From: Chitinophagales bacterium
GTDB lineage: Bacteria; Bacteroidota; Bacteroidia; Chitinophagales; Saprospiraceae
DNA length: 61,229 nucleotides
Direction of reading: 5' to 3'
Assembly: GCA_013297745.1 (NCBI GenBank)
Contig: JAAFIM010000017.1
Coordinates: 1-61,229 of the forward strand
Part shown: piece by piece, positions 52,889 to 61,026 of the stretch
How positions within the stretch are numbered: position 1 is the stretch's first letter
How the letters are laid out: each line of letters begins with the position of its first letter
Position numbers and translations under genes: made by a program
Notes under the pieces: model-generated
What the model was told of the DNA's origin: nothing
The model's input: only the letters and a program-made list of their open reading frames with translations
Databases searched by the model: none

Positions 52889-54076
52889 TTATATAATGCG
52901 TTGCACGCTGCTATTTTGTACTATTAAAGCCTCTGATGAGCCGCTTATATTTATCAACCCGCAGCGTTTGCCCGTTTCTATACTGCCCAAATTTGCTTGC
53001 ATACCCAAAGCTTCAGCCCCGTTAAGCGTTGCCCATTCCAACAAGGTTTGAGTAGGGATATAAGAATTGTACTTTGCTATAGTTTTTAGCTCGTCCAACA
53101 CCGAAAGTGTCCAATTAGAGGTCAAACTATCCGTGCCTATGGTTAAGCGGGCGTTTGTGTGGATAAAATTTTGGTAATTAGGCAAGCGATTTTCTATGTA
53201 TAAATTAGCGTTGGGGCAAGTAGCAAAGTATAAATTAGGCAATATCTGCTGTGCGGCGGTTATTTCGGCTGCTGTAGTGAGGGTGTTATGCACCAACAAA
53301 TTTCTGTTTTTAGGATTTAATTGCGTTAGTAGGTAAAAAATTGCCGTGTTGCCCAACTGGGTTAAGTCGTTATAATCAAAACCAAACTTAGCCCACATAT
53401 CCACAAAGGGAGAGTTTTTATCCACAAAGAGCTGATTTTCGGCTACGGTCTCTTGGTTATGGATAGAAACGGTAACATTTTGCGTTGATTGATGCTGGTG
53501 TATTAACTCAAACATAGCGGGCGAAACCGAATAAGGGGCGTGCGGTACTAAAGTTTTGAAATCTCCGCGTTTGGGTTGAAGCTGGTTGAAAACATTTTGG
53601 TATTTATCAAACTCGGGTTGGGTAAGTTTTTTTTGCCAAAAATCAAAACATTCCACAAAGCTATAATAGCGGATAGGGGAGTTGTTTTTGACCGCAAAAG
53701 TATCGGTTTGGTTGCAAATATCGCCTACAGCGTTTATCCCGTTGGCATACATTGTTGCATCTGCTTGTTGTATAGCCTGTTGGATAGTGGCTTCATCTGC
53801 GGCGCGGTTAGCGACCACATTCCCGATAAAATCCAACAGTCCCGTACCTGTAGGTGCTTTGCCGAGCATGTGAGAAAGCTCCAAATGGCAATGAGTGTTG
53901 ATAAAAGCGGGGCAAACTATGCCTTGATAATGTTGTACATCGCCCCGTCCAAAAGTGACATTGGGGGGATTGACTGCTACAATTTGTTGAGTTGCTGTAT
54001 CGAAAGCCACAATACCATTAGCCACAGCAGGGGCGGAGATAGGAAATAACCAATCTGCGCTGATATATTTTATCAT
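52889..54076 (-). CDS. Amidohydrolase-superfamily (SsnA/TRZ/ATZ-like) deaminase
   Basis: 395 residues. Metal-dependent hydrolase: [11 protein letters not shown] (His62, His64), [15 protein letters not shown] (His near 224), [19 protein letters not shown] (Asp near 324), and a C-terminal [29 protein letters not shown]. This is the pattern of adenosine/guanine/S-adenosylhomocysteine-type deaminases. The exact substrate cannot be told; the canonical HxH, H, H, D set looks complete. Conserved in Bacteroidota. It shares a direction and a short gap with tadA. Confidence 0.9.
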   Translation of the reverse strand: MIKYISADWLFPISAPAVANGIVAFDTATQQIVAVNPPNVTFGRGDVQHYQGIVCPAFINTHCHLELSHMLGKAPTGTGLLDFIGNVVANRAADEATIQQAIQQADATMYANGINAVGDICNQTDTFAVKNNSPIRYYSFVECFDFWQKKLTQPEFDKYQNVFNQLQPKRGDFKTLVPHAPYSVSPAMFELIHQHQSTQNVTVSIHNQETVAENQLFVDKNSPFVDMWAKFGFDYNDLTQLGNTAIFYLLTQLNPKNRNLLVHNTLTTAAEITAAQQILPNLYFATCPNANLYIENRLPNYQNFIHTNARLTIGTDSLTSNWTLSVLDELKTIAKYNSYIPTQTLLEWATLNGAEALGMQANLGSIETGKRCGLINISGSSEALIVQNSSVQRII

Positions 54077-54104
54077 TTTGATATATTTTATAAAAACAAA
54101 TAAT

Positions 54105-54139
54105 TAAAAAAAGCCTAATCCTTGGTTAGAATTAGGCTG
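54105..54139 (-). terminator. Terminator of the 598-residue gene (minus strand)
   Basis: AGCCTAAT and ATTAGGCT (54113-54137) form a stem, with an A run at 54105-54112 as U tract on the minus strand. The stop codon is at 54155. Confidence 0.75.
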
Positions 54140-54154
54140 TTATGGAAAAGTTGG

Positions 54155-55951
54155 TTATAATTCGGTGAGGGTGTAGCGATATTCGCCGTCGGGTTTGTCC
54201 TCAATTTGATACGTTTTGGAAAGCATAGTGAAAGGTTTGTTGGTTTCTACCCCAGCAGCTAGAGCAGTTTCAGCTGCGCCACCTGTAAGGCTGGTGGTAG
54301 GACAATAAGATTTGCCATTAGCTTTAACGATAACGTGCCCTAGATTAAAATAATAGTACTTTTTGCCCCCAAGTTGAAAATTACCTGGGCATTGATTATC
54401 CAACCAATTGGCATCTATAGGGCCGCAAACGACCTTTTGTCTGCCGTGTAGGGGGGCTGTATCTACTGACCAAGTAGAATCGGCTTTTCTCATCACTTCG
54501 ACTAAAGCATTAGAAACAGATTCGCAGTCCCCTACAGTTACCCCTGACAGTAGTTTAGCTTTGGGGCGTCTGGGATTGTAGCTAAATTTACCTTTAAAAT
54601 AAGCCATAAAAGCAGTAAATACATTATCAGGTGTAGCTATTCCATTTTTGGTAGCTTCAGTGATGATAGCTTGGGATATGGAGTCGCCTGCGGCTGTAGT
54701 CATTTGAATTTGAAGTGCTTCTTGTGAGGATTTAGCTTTTGTTAGGTAAGAGTTGGCATCACTTTGTTTTTTATTGAGTTGCTCATACAGCTCTTTTTGT
54801 GTTTTTCTATCCACTTTTTCCTTTTTAGCGTAAGAGGCATTCATAACTTTTTCAGCGGCTAAATATACGCTTTCTAAGGCTTTATACTTTTGTTGCAGGT
54901 CTTGCAAGGTTGGATTTGTAGGAAGAGTGGGTACAACAGCTATGGCTTCTAGCAATAGTTTTTCTTCGGGTACATCAGCAGATAACAGCTTGCTAGCTTC
55001 AGCTACATCTTTGGTCGCTTCATTTTTGCCCACCAACACATTATCCAAATAATCATTGGCTTTGGCAGCAAATTGTAGCAAGCGGGTAAGATTGGCTATG
55101 TGTTCGCTGATTTGTGCGCGCGAGGTTTGGTATTCTTGGGCTTTGAAAATCGCTTTGAGGAAACTTTCCTGTTTTTTGAGCATTTTATTCCCCAAAATTA
55201 CCGTTTCGCTCAAGTGGTTCATTTTTTCGTCCAATTCGGAATCGTAAGTTTTGACCGCTTTTATAAATTCCAACTTTTCGTCCGCTGTGCTGGGTTTGGC
55301 TTGGGCAAATTCTTGCAATTTGGTTTTTATCCCCGCTTGAAATTCGTTTGCGCCACCTATCATTCCTACAGTAGCGCGCACTTCTGCCAAATAATGTTTG
55401 AATTCTTTATTGACTTGGGCTTTTTCTACCGTTTCGTAGTCCAACTCGTCCAATTTGTCTGTTTGGGTAGAGCTTTGATTTTCGATTTGAGTTTTTACCT
55501 CATTGTCTTGCTCTTCGTCCGTTTCATCGGCTTCGTCATCTTTTGCGGTGCGAACTTCCACATCTGGGTCTTTGGCAAACCAGCCATTTTTAATCTCGCT
55601 TGCTACATCAGCTTTGCTAATGCCTTCACATTTTTTGATTTTAATCTGAACGTCGTCTTTACCGTTGCCATCATCGTCAGGTTCTATGCTGATGCGGGCT
55701 ATGCCTGTGGCTTGTTTTTTAAAATTTTCTTTGGGAATTTTATTTAAAACAGCATCCCATTCTTTCTCTTTGCTGGGGTCAACAAAAAGTATAAGGGGAA
55801 TTTTTTTCCCTGCGAGTTTGAAATCGCGAAAATATACAAAAGGTTGATTTTTTCCCACGCGGCTCAATTTTGCCAAATCTTTATTTAGCATTTTAAAGTA
55901 AGTGGAAACGTTGAGACCAGCCAATTCGTTCGGCTCGATTAGTGTCGGCAT
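54155..55951 (-). CDS. 598-residue coiled protein with papain/transglutaminase-like Cys-His C-terminus, candidate effector
   Basis: No signal peptide or membrane segment. Residues 1-135 are a mixed domain (NVSTYFKMLNKDLAKLSRVG, FVYFRDFKLAGKKIPLILFV, IARISIEPDDDGNGKDDVQI). Residues 135-170 are an acidic linker (DDEADETDEEQDNE). Residues 180-430 are long helices or coiled coil. Residues about 440-570 look like a transglutaminase/papain-like core: FSYNPRRPKAK, VGDCESVSNALVEVM (Cys476), YYYFNLGHVIVKANG (His539), SYCPTTSLTGG. In transglutaminases the third residue is Asp before PT; here Cys550 occupies that place. So it may be an unusual peptidase/transglutaminase or inactive. No adjacent immunity-like gene. 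Function unknown; the organisation resembles other signal-less toxin-like proteins in this window. Confidence 0.82.
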   Translation of the reverse strand: MPTLIEPNELAGLNVSTYFKMLNKDLAKLSRVGKNQPFVYFRDFKLAGKKIPLILFVDPSKEKEWDAVLNKIPKENFKKQATGIARISIEPDDDGNGKDDVQIKIKKCEGISKADVASEIKNGWFAKDPDVEVRTAKDDEADETDEEQDNEVKTQIENQSSTQTDKLDELDYETVEKAQVNKEFKHYLAEVRATVGMIGGANEFQAGIKTKLQEFAQAKPSTADEKLEFIKAVKTYDSELDEKMNHLSETVILGNKMLKKQESFLKAIFKAQEYQTSRAQISEHIANLTRLLQFAAKANDYLDNVLVGKNEATKDVAEASKLLSADVPEEKLLLEAIAVVPTLPTNPTLQDLQQKYKALESVYLAAEKVMNASYAKKEKVDRKTQKELYEQLNKKQSDANSYLTKAKSSQEALQIQMTTAAGDSISQAIITEATKNGIATPDNVFTAFMAYFKGKFSYNPRRPKAKLLSGVTVGDCESVSNALVEVMRKADSTWSVDTAPLHGRQKVVCGPIDANWLDNQCPGNFQLGGKKYYYFNLGHVIVKANGKSYCPTTSLTGGAAETALAAGVETNKPFTMLSKTYQIEDKPDGEYRYTLTEL

Positions 55952-56000
55952 AATATAGATATTTTAGGAGTGAAAAAAGCAAGACTGATAAGCATAAATA

Positions 56001-56034
56001 GAAAAAAAAGCGTCAGCTAACGCCAACGCTTTTC
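56001..56034 (-). terminator. Terminator-like hairpin upstream of the 598-residue gene
   Basis: AAAAGCGT (56006-56013) and ACGCTTTT (56026-56033) pair over a 12-nt loop, with an A run at 56002-56009 that is a U tract on the minus strand. It could end the apbC-nfu operon, but it lies downstream of the likely promoter (56077-56105) of the 598-residue gene. Confidence 0.75.
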
Positions 56035-56076
56035 TTAAAATCCCCAAAAAAACCCAAACTTATGAAAAACCTACTG

Positions 56077-56105
56077 CAAAGGTAAGGGCTTTTTTGATAT
56101 TAGCA
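56077..56105 (-). promoter_or_regulatory. Promoter for the 598-residue gene
   Basis: On the minus strand, TTG (56103-56105) and TACCTTTG (56077-56084) are separated by 18 nt. It lies between the nfu stop (56189) and the gene start (55951). The 237-nt gap contains this and the hairpin at 56001-56034. Confidence 0.6.
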
Positions 56106-56188
56106 AGGGTTTTTTAGCTTTTTTGGGAAAAAAAGTATGTTTTTGACATTTTTTTTATAAAAAGCGACTTTTTTAGTTGAAAAAAGGC

Positions 56189-56437
56189 TTAGTTCATCGC
56201 TTTTACGCTTTGTATTTCTGGGATAGCGACTTTTATGGTATGCTCTATACCAGCGCGCAAGGTCATAGCGTTCATTGCACAATTTTGGCAAGCACCAATC
56301 CAGCGAATTTGCACCTGCATTTCAGGGGTAACATCAACAATTTCGAGGTCGCCGCCATCGGATTTGAGGTGAGGGCGTACTGTGTCTAAGGCTTGGTTGA
56401 TGCGGGAGATTAATTTCTCTTTGTCTTCAATAATCAT
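56189..56437 (-). CDS. NifU C-terminal-domain (Nfu) iron-sulfur protein
   Basis: 82 residues consisting only of the Nfu domain: VRPHLKSDGGDLEIVDVTPE (residues 20-39), WIGACQNCAMNAMTLRAGIE with Cys50 and Cys53 as cluster ligands. It carries and delivers 4Fe-4S clusters. It starts 15 nt after the stop of the ApbC-like gene, which has the related carrier function, so the pair forms an Fe-S maturation operon. Confidence 0.93.
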   Translation of the reverse strand: MIIEDKEKLISRINQALDTVRPHLKSDGGDLEIVDVTPEMQVQIRWIGACQNCAMNAMTLRAGIEHTIKVAIPEIQSVKAMN

Positions 56438-56452
56438 AATGGGGGAATTTTT

Positions 56453-57538
56453 TTAAGATTTAACCTCTATTTTTTGGGTGGGAGCGATTAATTCGTTGCG
56501 TACAGCGATTTGGCGGGCTACATTTTTGGCCACGTTCAAAAACGCTTCTTTGGTTTGTTCTTCTTCGCCCAGCATAGCGGGTTTGCCACTATCGCCGCCC
56601 TCGCGGATGCTTTGCACGAGTGGAATTTGCCCCAAAAGCATAGTATTGGACATTAAAGCCAACTTTTTGCCCCCGCCTTGTCCGAAAATATAGTATTTAT
56701 TATTGGGTAATTCGGCGGGGCTAAACCAAGCCATATTTTCTACCACGCCCAAAATCGGTACGTTGACATTGGGCAACAAAAACATATTCATACCTTTTAT
56801 CGCATCAGCCAAAGCGACTTCTTGCGGGGTTGTTACCATAACCACACCCGTAACGGCTACAGTTTGTATCAACGACAATTGCACATCGCCCGTGCCTGGG
56901 GGCAAATCTATAACCAAATAGTCTAAATCTGGCCAGATGCAATCTTCAAAAAATTGTTTTAAAATAGCACCCAATCGAGGACCGCGCAATACGACCGCTT
57001 GTTCGGCATCTATAATATAACCTATGCTGATGGTGGGAATACCAAATTTTTCTATGGGTACAATTTTGGGCTTGCCCTCGCTTTCGTCTATTCGCGGGCG
57101 GGCATTTTGCAACCCGAACATAGTGGGCAAAGAAGGCCCGTATAAATCCGCATCCAATAAACCCACGCGCGCGCCCAATGCTTTTAGCCCTAAAGCCAAA
57201 TTGACCGCTACAGTGGATTTGCCCACGCCGCCTTTGCCTGAAGCTACAGCGATAACATTTTTGAATCGGCTGGCTGGTTTTTCGGCTGAAGGGGCTTTGC
57301 TGACCACGTGAATATGCACTTCAGCTTGAGGGTAAAGTTGGTTGATAGCAGCTATACAGCTAAAATTTAAAGTGCCTTTATAACTGTTGTGGCTGGGGCT
57401 CAATACGAGGTTAAAGCTGATATTTTGCCCCTCTGTTAGCAAATTTTCGACCAAGCGCGAGCTGATAATATCATTGCCTGTGAGCGGGTCAGCTACTTTT
57501 TGCAGGGCGGTTATAATCTGTTGTTTGTCAAATTCCAT
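56453..57538 (-). CDS. apbC: Mrp/ApbC (Nbp35-like) Fe-S carrier ATPase
   Basis: 361 residues from the ATG at 57538 (MEFDKQQIITALQKVADPLT); an ATG 66 nt upstream is in frame but its start overlaps a -7 element. Residues 1-90 form a DUF59/MIP18-like domain; then P-loop VASGKGGVGKSTVAVNLA, LLDADLYGPSLPTMFG, LVIDLPPGTGDVQLSL, and GVVENMAWFSPAELPNNKYY. The classic C-terminal CPxC cluster site is not present, as in the Bacteroidota form of this protein. It loads Fe-S clusters with the adjacent Nfu. Confidence 0.92.
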   Translation of the reverse strand: MEFDKQQIITALQKVADPLTGNDIISSRLVENLLTEGQNISFNLVLSPSHNSYKGTLNFSCIAAINQLYPQAEVHIHVVSKAPSAEKPASRFKNVIAVASGKGGVGKSTVAVNLALGLKALGARVGLLDADLYGPSLPTMFGLQNARPRIDESEGKPKIVPIEKFGIPTISIGYIIDAEQAVVLRGPRLGAILKQFFEDCIWPDLDYLVIDLPPGTGDVQLSLIQTVAVTGVVMVTTPQEVALADAIKGMNMFLLPNVNVPILGVVENMAWFSPAELPNNKYYIFGQGGGKKLALMSNTMLLGQIPLVQSIREGGDSGKPAMLGEEEQTKEAFLNVAKNVARQIAVRNELIAPTQKIEVKS

Positions 57539-57560
57539 ATAATGCGGTTTAAAATTTGGG

Positions 57561-57568
57561 CAAAAGTA
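57561..57568 (-). promoter_or_regulatory. -7 element of apbC-nfu
   Basis: CAAAAGTA on the plus strand reads TACTTTTG on the minus strand, 23 nt before the apbC start at 57538. No clear -33 element. It supports the shorter start. Confidence 0.5.
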
Positions 57569-57619
57569 GCCTTTTTTATTGAAAATATGAGCATATAAAC
57601 CCACTTTTCTATCAAAAAG

Positions 57620-57650
57620 TTTAATATAAACGCGCTTTCTGCTATCTTTG
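57620..57650 (+). promoter_or_regulatory. Promoter of the CapA-like gene
   Basis: TTTA at 57620-57623 (weak -33) and TATCTTTG at 57643-57650, 19 nt apart, 48 nt before the start at 57698. Divergent from the apbC promoter. Confidence 0.6.
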
Positions 57651-57697
57651 CGCTATTTTTTAGCCTTTTTAACATATCTATTTAATCTAAAATCATA

Positions 57698-58948
57698 ATG
57701 CGGTTTTTTCTATTCCTTATCAGCTTAATTTCTTTGTACGGTTGCGATACCCAAAGTCAGCCCCAAACCCAACTCACAGCTAATTTAAACAACAGTCCCC
57801 AACCCAAGCAACAAGATAGCACCCGCCAACCGTTGAAAATTAGATTGGGTTTTATCGGGGATATAATGGGACACGGCGACCAAATCGTAGCGGCTATGGA
57901 TGAAAAAACGAAATTGTACGATTACGAGATTTGTTTTAGATATGTGCGCAATTTGTTTGAACAACAGGATTTTATGGTGGGCAATCTGGAACTAACCCTT
58001 TCCAATAAGGGCAAATACACAGGTTATCCCCGTTTCAGAACTCCCGATGCGCTGGCTTTCGCGCTCAAAAATGCTGGGTTTGATTTTTTGGTAACAGCCA
58101 ACAACCACAGCAACGACGGCGATTTGTACGGAATTACCCACACTTTGGATATTTTGGATTCTATAAAAATGCCCCACACGGGAACGTTCCGCGACAGCGC
58201 AGAATATGCCAAAACTTATCCTTATATTCACACCCACAAGCTAAAAGAGGGCGAGTTGAGAATCGCTTACCTCAATTATTCTTACGGTACAAACGGTATT
58301 CCCACCCCAAAACCCGCTATAGTCAATCTGATAGACACAGTGCAAATGCTCAAAGATATAGAAACGGTGAAAAAATCAAAACCGCATCTTATCGTGGCTT
58401 TGGTGCATTGGGGGAGCGAGTATCAACTCAACGAGCGCACAGAACAGCAGAATATCACCAAAATGCTCTGGCGAAATGGGGTAAAAGTGGTTATAGGCGC
58501 GCATCCGCACGTAATACAACCGATAAAAACGGATACTGTAGATAATAAAATGGGGGGTAAAACTATCAACTATTGCGCTTATTCGCTGGGTAATTTTATC
58601 TCCAATCAAAACCAAAAAAATACAGATATTGGGTTAATGGTAGAATTAGATTTGGTACAAAATCAACCCGATGGCGAATTGGAGTTGGTTGCGCACGATT
58701 ACGTGCTGTTGTGGCGTTATATTCACAATAAATCGGCTGCTGTAGTCAATCGCGATTATATCGTAGTGCCTGCTGCTGCGTTTGAAAATGACACCACCAA
58801 ATTTATGCAAATGTCCGCTTCCGACCTCGCCGCTATGCGCCTCGCTTCAGAAAATATGCGCAAACACTTGAGCAAATGGGGAGCTACAGAACGCAAGGTT
58901 ACTATGCAAGAAGTCTTGGAGGGCAATGTGAAAAAGCCGAATGAATAG
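57698..58948 (+). CDS. CapA-family lipoprotein
   Basis: 416 residues. Lipobox SLYGC (Cys16). The mature part has the poly-gamma-glutamate/capsule CapA metallophosphatase-like pattern: LGFIGDIMGHGDQI, VGNLELTLS, FLVTANNHSNDGD, ALVHWGSEYQ, VVIGAHPHVIQP, YSLGNFISNQ. All metal-site motifs (Asp, Asn, two His) are visible. In Bacteroidota this family is usually not tied to a real capsule locus; no cap genes are adjacent. Exported and membrane anchored. Substrate unknown. Confidence 0.9.
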   Translation: MRFFLFLISLISLYGCDTQSQPQTQLTANLNNSPQPKQQDSTRQPLKIRLGFIGDIMGHGDQIVAAMDEKTKLYDYEICFRYVRNLFEQQDFMVGNLELTLSNKGKYTGYPRFRTPDALAFALKNAGFDFLVTANNHSNDGDLYGITHTLDILDSIKMPHTGTFRDSAEYAKTYPYIHTHKLKEGELRIAYLNYSYGTNGIPTPKPAIVNLIDTVQMLKDIETVKKSKPHLIVALVHWGSEYQLNERTEQQNITKMLWRNGVKVVIGAHPHVIQPIKTDTVDNKMGGKTINYCAYSLGNFISNQNQKNTDIGLMVELDLVQNQPDGELELVAHDYVLLWRYIHNKSAAVVNRDYIVVPAAAFENDTTKFMQMSASDLAAMRLASENMRKHLSKWGATERKVTMQEVLEGNVKKPNE

Positions 58949-58960
58949 TTTATTAGCAAA

Positions 58961-58999
58961 AAAAGCCCCTTTCCGATAAGTTGGAGAGGGGCTTTTTTT
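58961..58999. terminator. Bidirectional terminator
   Basis: AGCCCCTTTCC (58964-58974) pairs with GGAGAGGGGCT (58983-58993), one G-U pair, with A run before and T run after. It separates the CapA-like gene from the convergent thioredoxin-like gene at 58998. Confidence 0.9.
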
Positions 59000-59453
59000 A
59001 TTGATTATTAAGGTATAGATTTGCTGCTTCAGTGCCGTCTGTATCTAATTTAAACCATTTTTTTACTTCTCCATTTGTAAGGACAAAAAGCATATCTTTT
59101 GAATAAAAAAGCCCATATTTGGGTAAAAAAGGGGATTTGTCTATCAAAATTAGAGAGTTAGGAATTTTAGCAAGTCGTTGCTCCAACTTTGTGTCAGTCT
59201 TGGAAAGAACAAAGTAAGTACTATCTTTACATAAATTTTTATTTTGCTCAATAAGCATCATCACCTCACCCGTACAAGTGCCACAAAAGCCAACTTGAAA
59301 AATAAAAACTTGAGCTTTGGAACTGCTTTGTAAGTTTAGCCCTTGTACTTTACTTAAATAACTAAACAGTTCGTTGCTGCGGTCAAAATGCTGCGGCCTT
59401 TGGCAGGCAAAAATAAAGCTAATTAAAGCTATAAATACTAAATTTTTGTTCAT
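58998..59453 (-). CDS. Thioredoxin-like lipoprotein
   Basis: 151 residues. Lipobox FIFAC (Cys17). After a FIFQVGF strand it has FCGTCTGEVMMLI, a CxxC motif in thioredoxin-like position (near residues 57-60), then SLILIDKSPFLPKYGLF and MLFVLTNGEVKKWF. The fold resembles a TlpA/peroxiredoxin-type core but is short. It probably acts as periplasmic redox partner. Its start lies inside the end of the DUF4221 gene (35-bp overlap), so the two are translated together. Confidence 0.82.
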   Translation of the reverse strand: MNKNLVFIALISFIFACQRPQHFDRSNELFSYLSKVQGLNLQSSSKAQVFIFQVGFCGTCTGEVMMLIEQNKNLCKDSTYFVLSKTDTKLEQRLAKIPNSLILIDKSPFLPKYGLFYSKDMLFVLTNGEVKKWFKLDTDGTEAANLYLNNQ

Positions 59454-60585
59454 AATTAACTGTATTAGGTATGGCTAAATGAGGTAAATATAAACCTTTC
59501 TTTCCTACAAAAGCACCATAATCACCAAATTTTTTGGGGGGAAGTAAATATTCTCCAATGATATTAAAGTCTTGGTCAAAAACCATTAAAACACGTCGTT
59601 TATCTCCAAAACTATTGTATAATCCATTGGCATCTTTTTCTGGTAATTGAGGAACAAAAAAACGATAATATAAATTGCGGTATTTATCAAATAAAATTCT
59701 TTCATATTGGCTTGTAGTCGCTAAAATTTGAAGTTTAATATCAGCATCAAGCGCAGTTTTTTTAGAAATAAATTTATTCTCGCTGGTATCGCTTTGGCTT
59801 CTGCCTGCAAAAACATCTATTTTACCGCTAACAATATCTAAACTGAATATATTGGGTTCTGCGGCAAAAGAATAAATATGTTTATTACCCACTCGTTCTC
59901 TATTTATATAAGTATTGAATCCTTGCTCTATTTTATAATAGCGTTCAGGATAAGTTATGGGCAAAGTATCATAATTTTGGCTGCTGCCTGCTGGGACAAA
60001 AACTTCTATTGGGGTTTTGAAAAATAGGTCGCCTGCTTTCTGTGAACAAAGAGAACAATATCCTTGCACCCAAAAGCCCATTTTTTTATTGTCCCATTCT
60101 GTTACCATTCGTTGGCTAATCAAGCTATAAGGTGGATTTTCTGTAGCTTCTGGGTTGTTAATAATCTGTTGATAAATAACTTTTTCACGGTTTATTAAAT
60201 TAAGACTATATTCAGTATGCCAAACTATAGTATCTAAATTGTGAAAATGAACAGACCATAATTTTTGACTACTGTGAAAAGAGTCTAGTAAATTTATATA
60301 ACTTAATTCCCAAGTTTTTGTTAAATTATCCAAATTATAAACTTCTAATTTTTTACTTCGGATATTCATCATGAATAAATATAAGCTGTCGCCAACTTCT
60401 TTGCCTTGCAAATAACTAAAACCTACGCTATCGTACTTATAAACTGAATTGGGAATGCCAAAAGAATCAATAGATAAAACAACTTGTTTAGTAGATAGAT
60501 TGGGAAATTCTGAATTTTCCAATACTACATTTCGGTTACAATTGCTTAGCAACAAAGTAATTAAACAATAAAGTAATAGTCGCAT
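59419..60585 (-). CDS. DUF4221 family lipoprotein
   Basis: 388 residues. Lipobox LLSNC (Cys16). Typical Bacteroidota DUF4221 features: VLSIDSFGIPN, LYLFMMNIRSKKLEVYNLDN, KTWELSYIN, WHTEYSLNLINREKV, PEATENPPY, GFNTYINRERVGNKHIYSFA and a C-terminal KKGLYLPHLAIPN. These look like six-bladed propeller-like proteins on the outer membrane, function not established. The start of the thioredoxin-like gene overlaps its 3' end by 35 bases. Confidence 0.87.
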   Translation of the reverse strand: MRLLLYCLITLLLSNCNRNVVLENSEFPNLSTKQVVLSIDSFGIPNSVYKYDSVGFSYLQGKEVGDSLYLFMMNIRSKKLEVYNLDNLTKTWELSYINLLDSFHSSQKLWSVHFHNLDTIVWHTEYSLNLINREKVIYQQIINNPEATENPPYSLISQRMVTEWDNKKMGFWVQGYCSLCSQKAGDLFFKTPIEVFVPAGSSQNYDTLPITYPERYYKIEQGFNTYINRERVGNKHIYSFAAEPNIFSLDIVSGKIDVFAGRSQSDTSENKFISKKTALDADIKLQILATTSQYERILFDKYRNLYYRFFVPQLPEKDANGLYNSFGDKRRVLMVFDQDFNIIGEYLLPPKKFGDYGAFVGKKGLYLPHLAIPNTVNYEQKFSIYSFN

Positions 60586-60645
60586 CGTTTATTTTTTTTA
60601 AAAAAGTTGCAGCGCAATTAAGGCTGCAACTTGAAATGATTTTAA

Positions 60646-61026
60646 TTACTCTCCGTCTGGGTGATAGAACCAACCAGCTTCCCACATAGCGATTTCAAAC
60701 TCCCTTCCTTTTTGGGTCAAATCAACATTTAACCAGTTGTCTAACTCTTCCTGAGTAAAAAAAGCAGCAATATCTGGAGATATGTTAGCAGCCACTGTAC
60801 AAGGGTGTAGTTTTTTACAACTACTCCCAAGCCCACGAACGCAATGAAAGCCTGTTACAGTTGTTGCGCCAACACTAATCTGACAAGTTCCACCCTCATA
60901 CCTTCTCTCGTCAGCTTTTAGTTGACGTTCTTTTATAGGTTGGGGCTGAATTGTTTCTGTTGCTTTATCACAACTTGATAGTGCAAAGCCTACACCGAAC
61001 AAAATAAAAAATACTTTGTTTAACAT
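60646..61026 (-). CDS. Small Cys-containing lipoprotein
   Basis: 126 residues. Lipobox LSSC (Cys19). The mature part holds four more Cys in a short span (GTCQISVGATTVTGFHCV, SSCKKLHPC) that may form disulfides, then a helical tail (FFTQEELDNWLNVDL, FEIAMWEAGWFYHPDGE). No family recognised. It is the first gene of a minus-strand set with DUF4221 and a thioredoxin-like lipoprotein, the latter a possible disulfide handler for it. No gene is visible in 61027-61229. Confidence 0.78.
   Translation of the reverse strand: MLNKVFFILFGVGFALSSCDKATETIQPQPIKERQLKADERRYEGGTCQISVGATTVTGFHCVRGLGSSCKKLHPCTVAANISPDIAAFFTQEELDNWLNVDLTQKGREFEIAMWEAGWFYHPDGE

Noticed and set aside
53576-54049. 157-residue plus-strand frame opposite the amidohydrolase
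   Set aside because: Antisense shadow of a conserved enzyme with all motifs intact.
55100-55747. 215-residue plus-strand frame opposite the 598-residue gene
   Set aside because: Phe/Val-rich shadow of the charged minus-strand gene; no recognisable motif.
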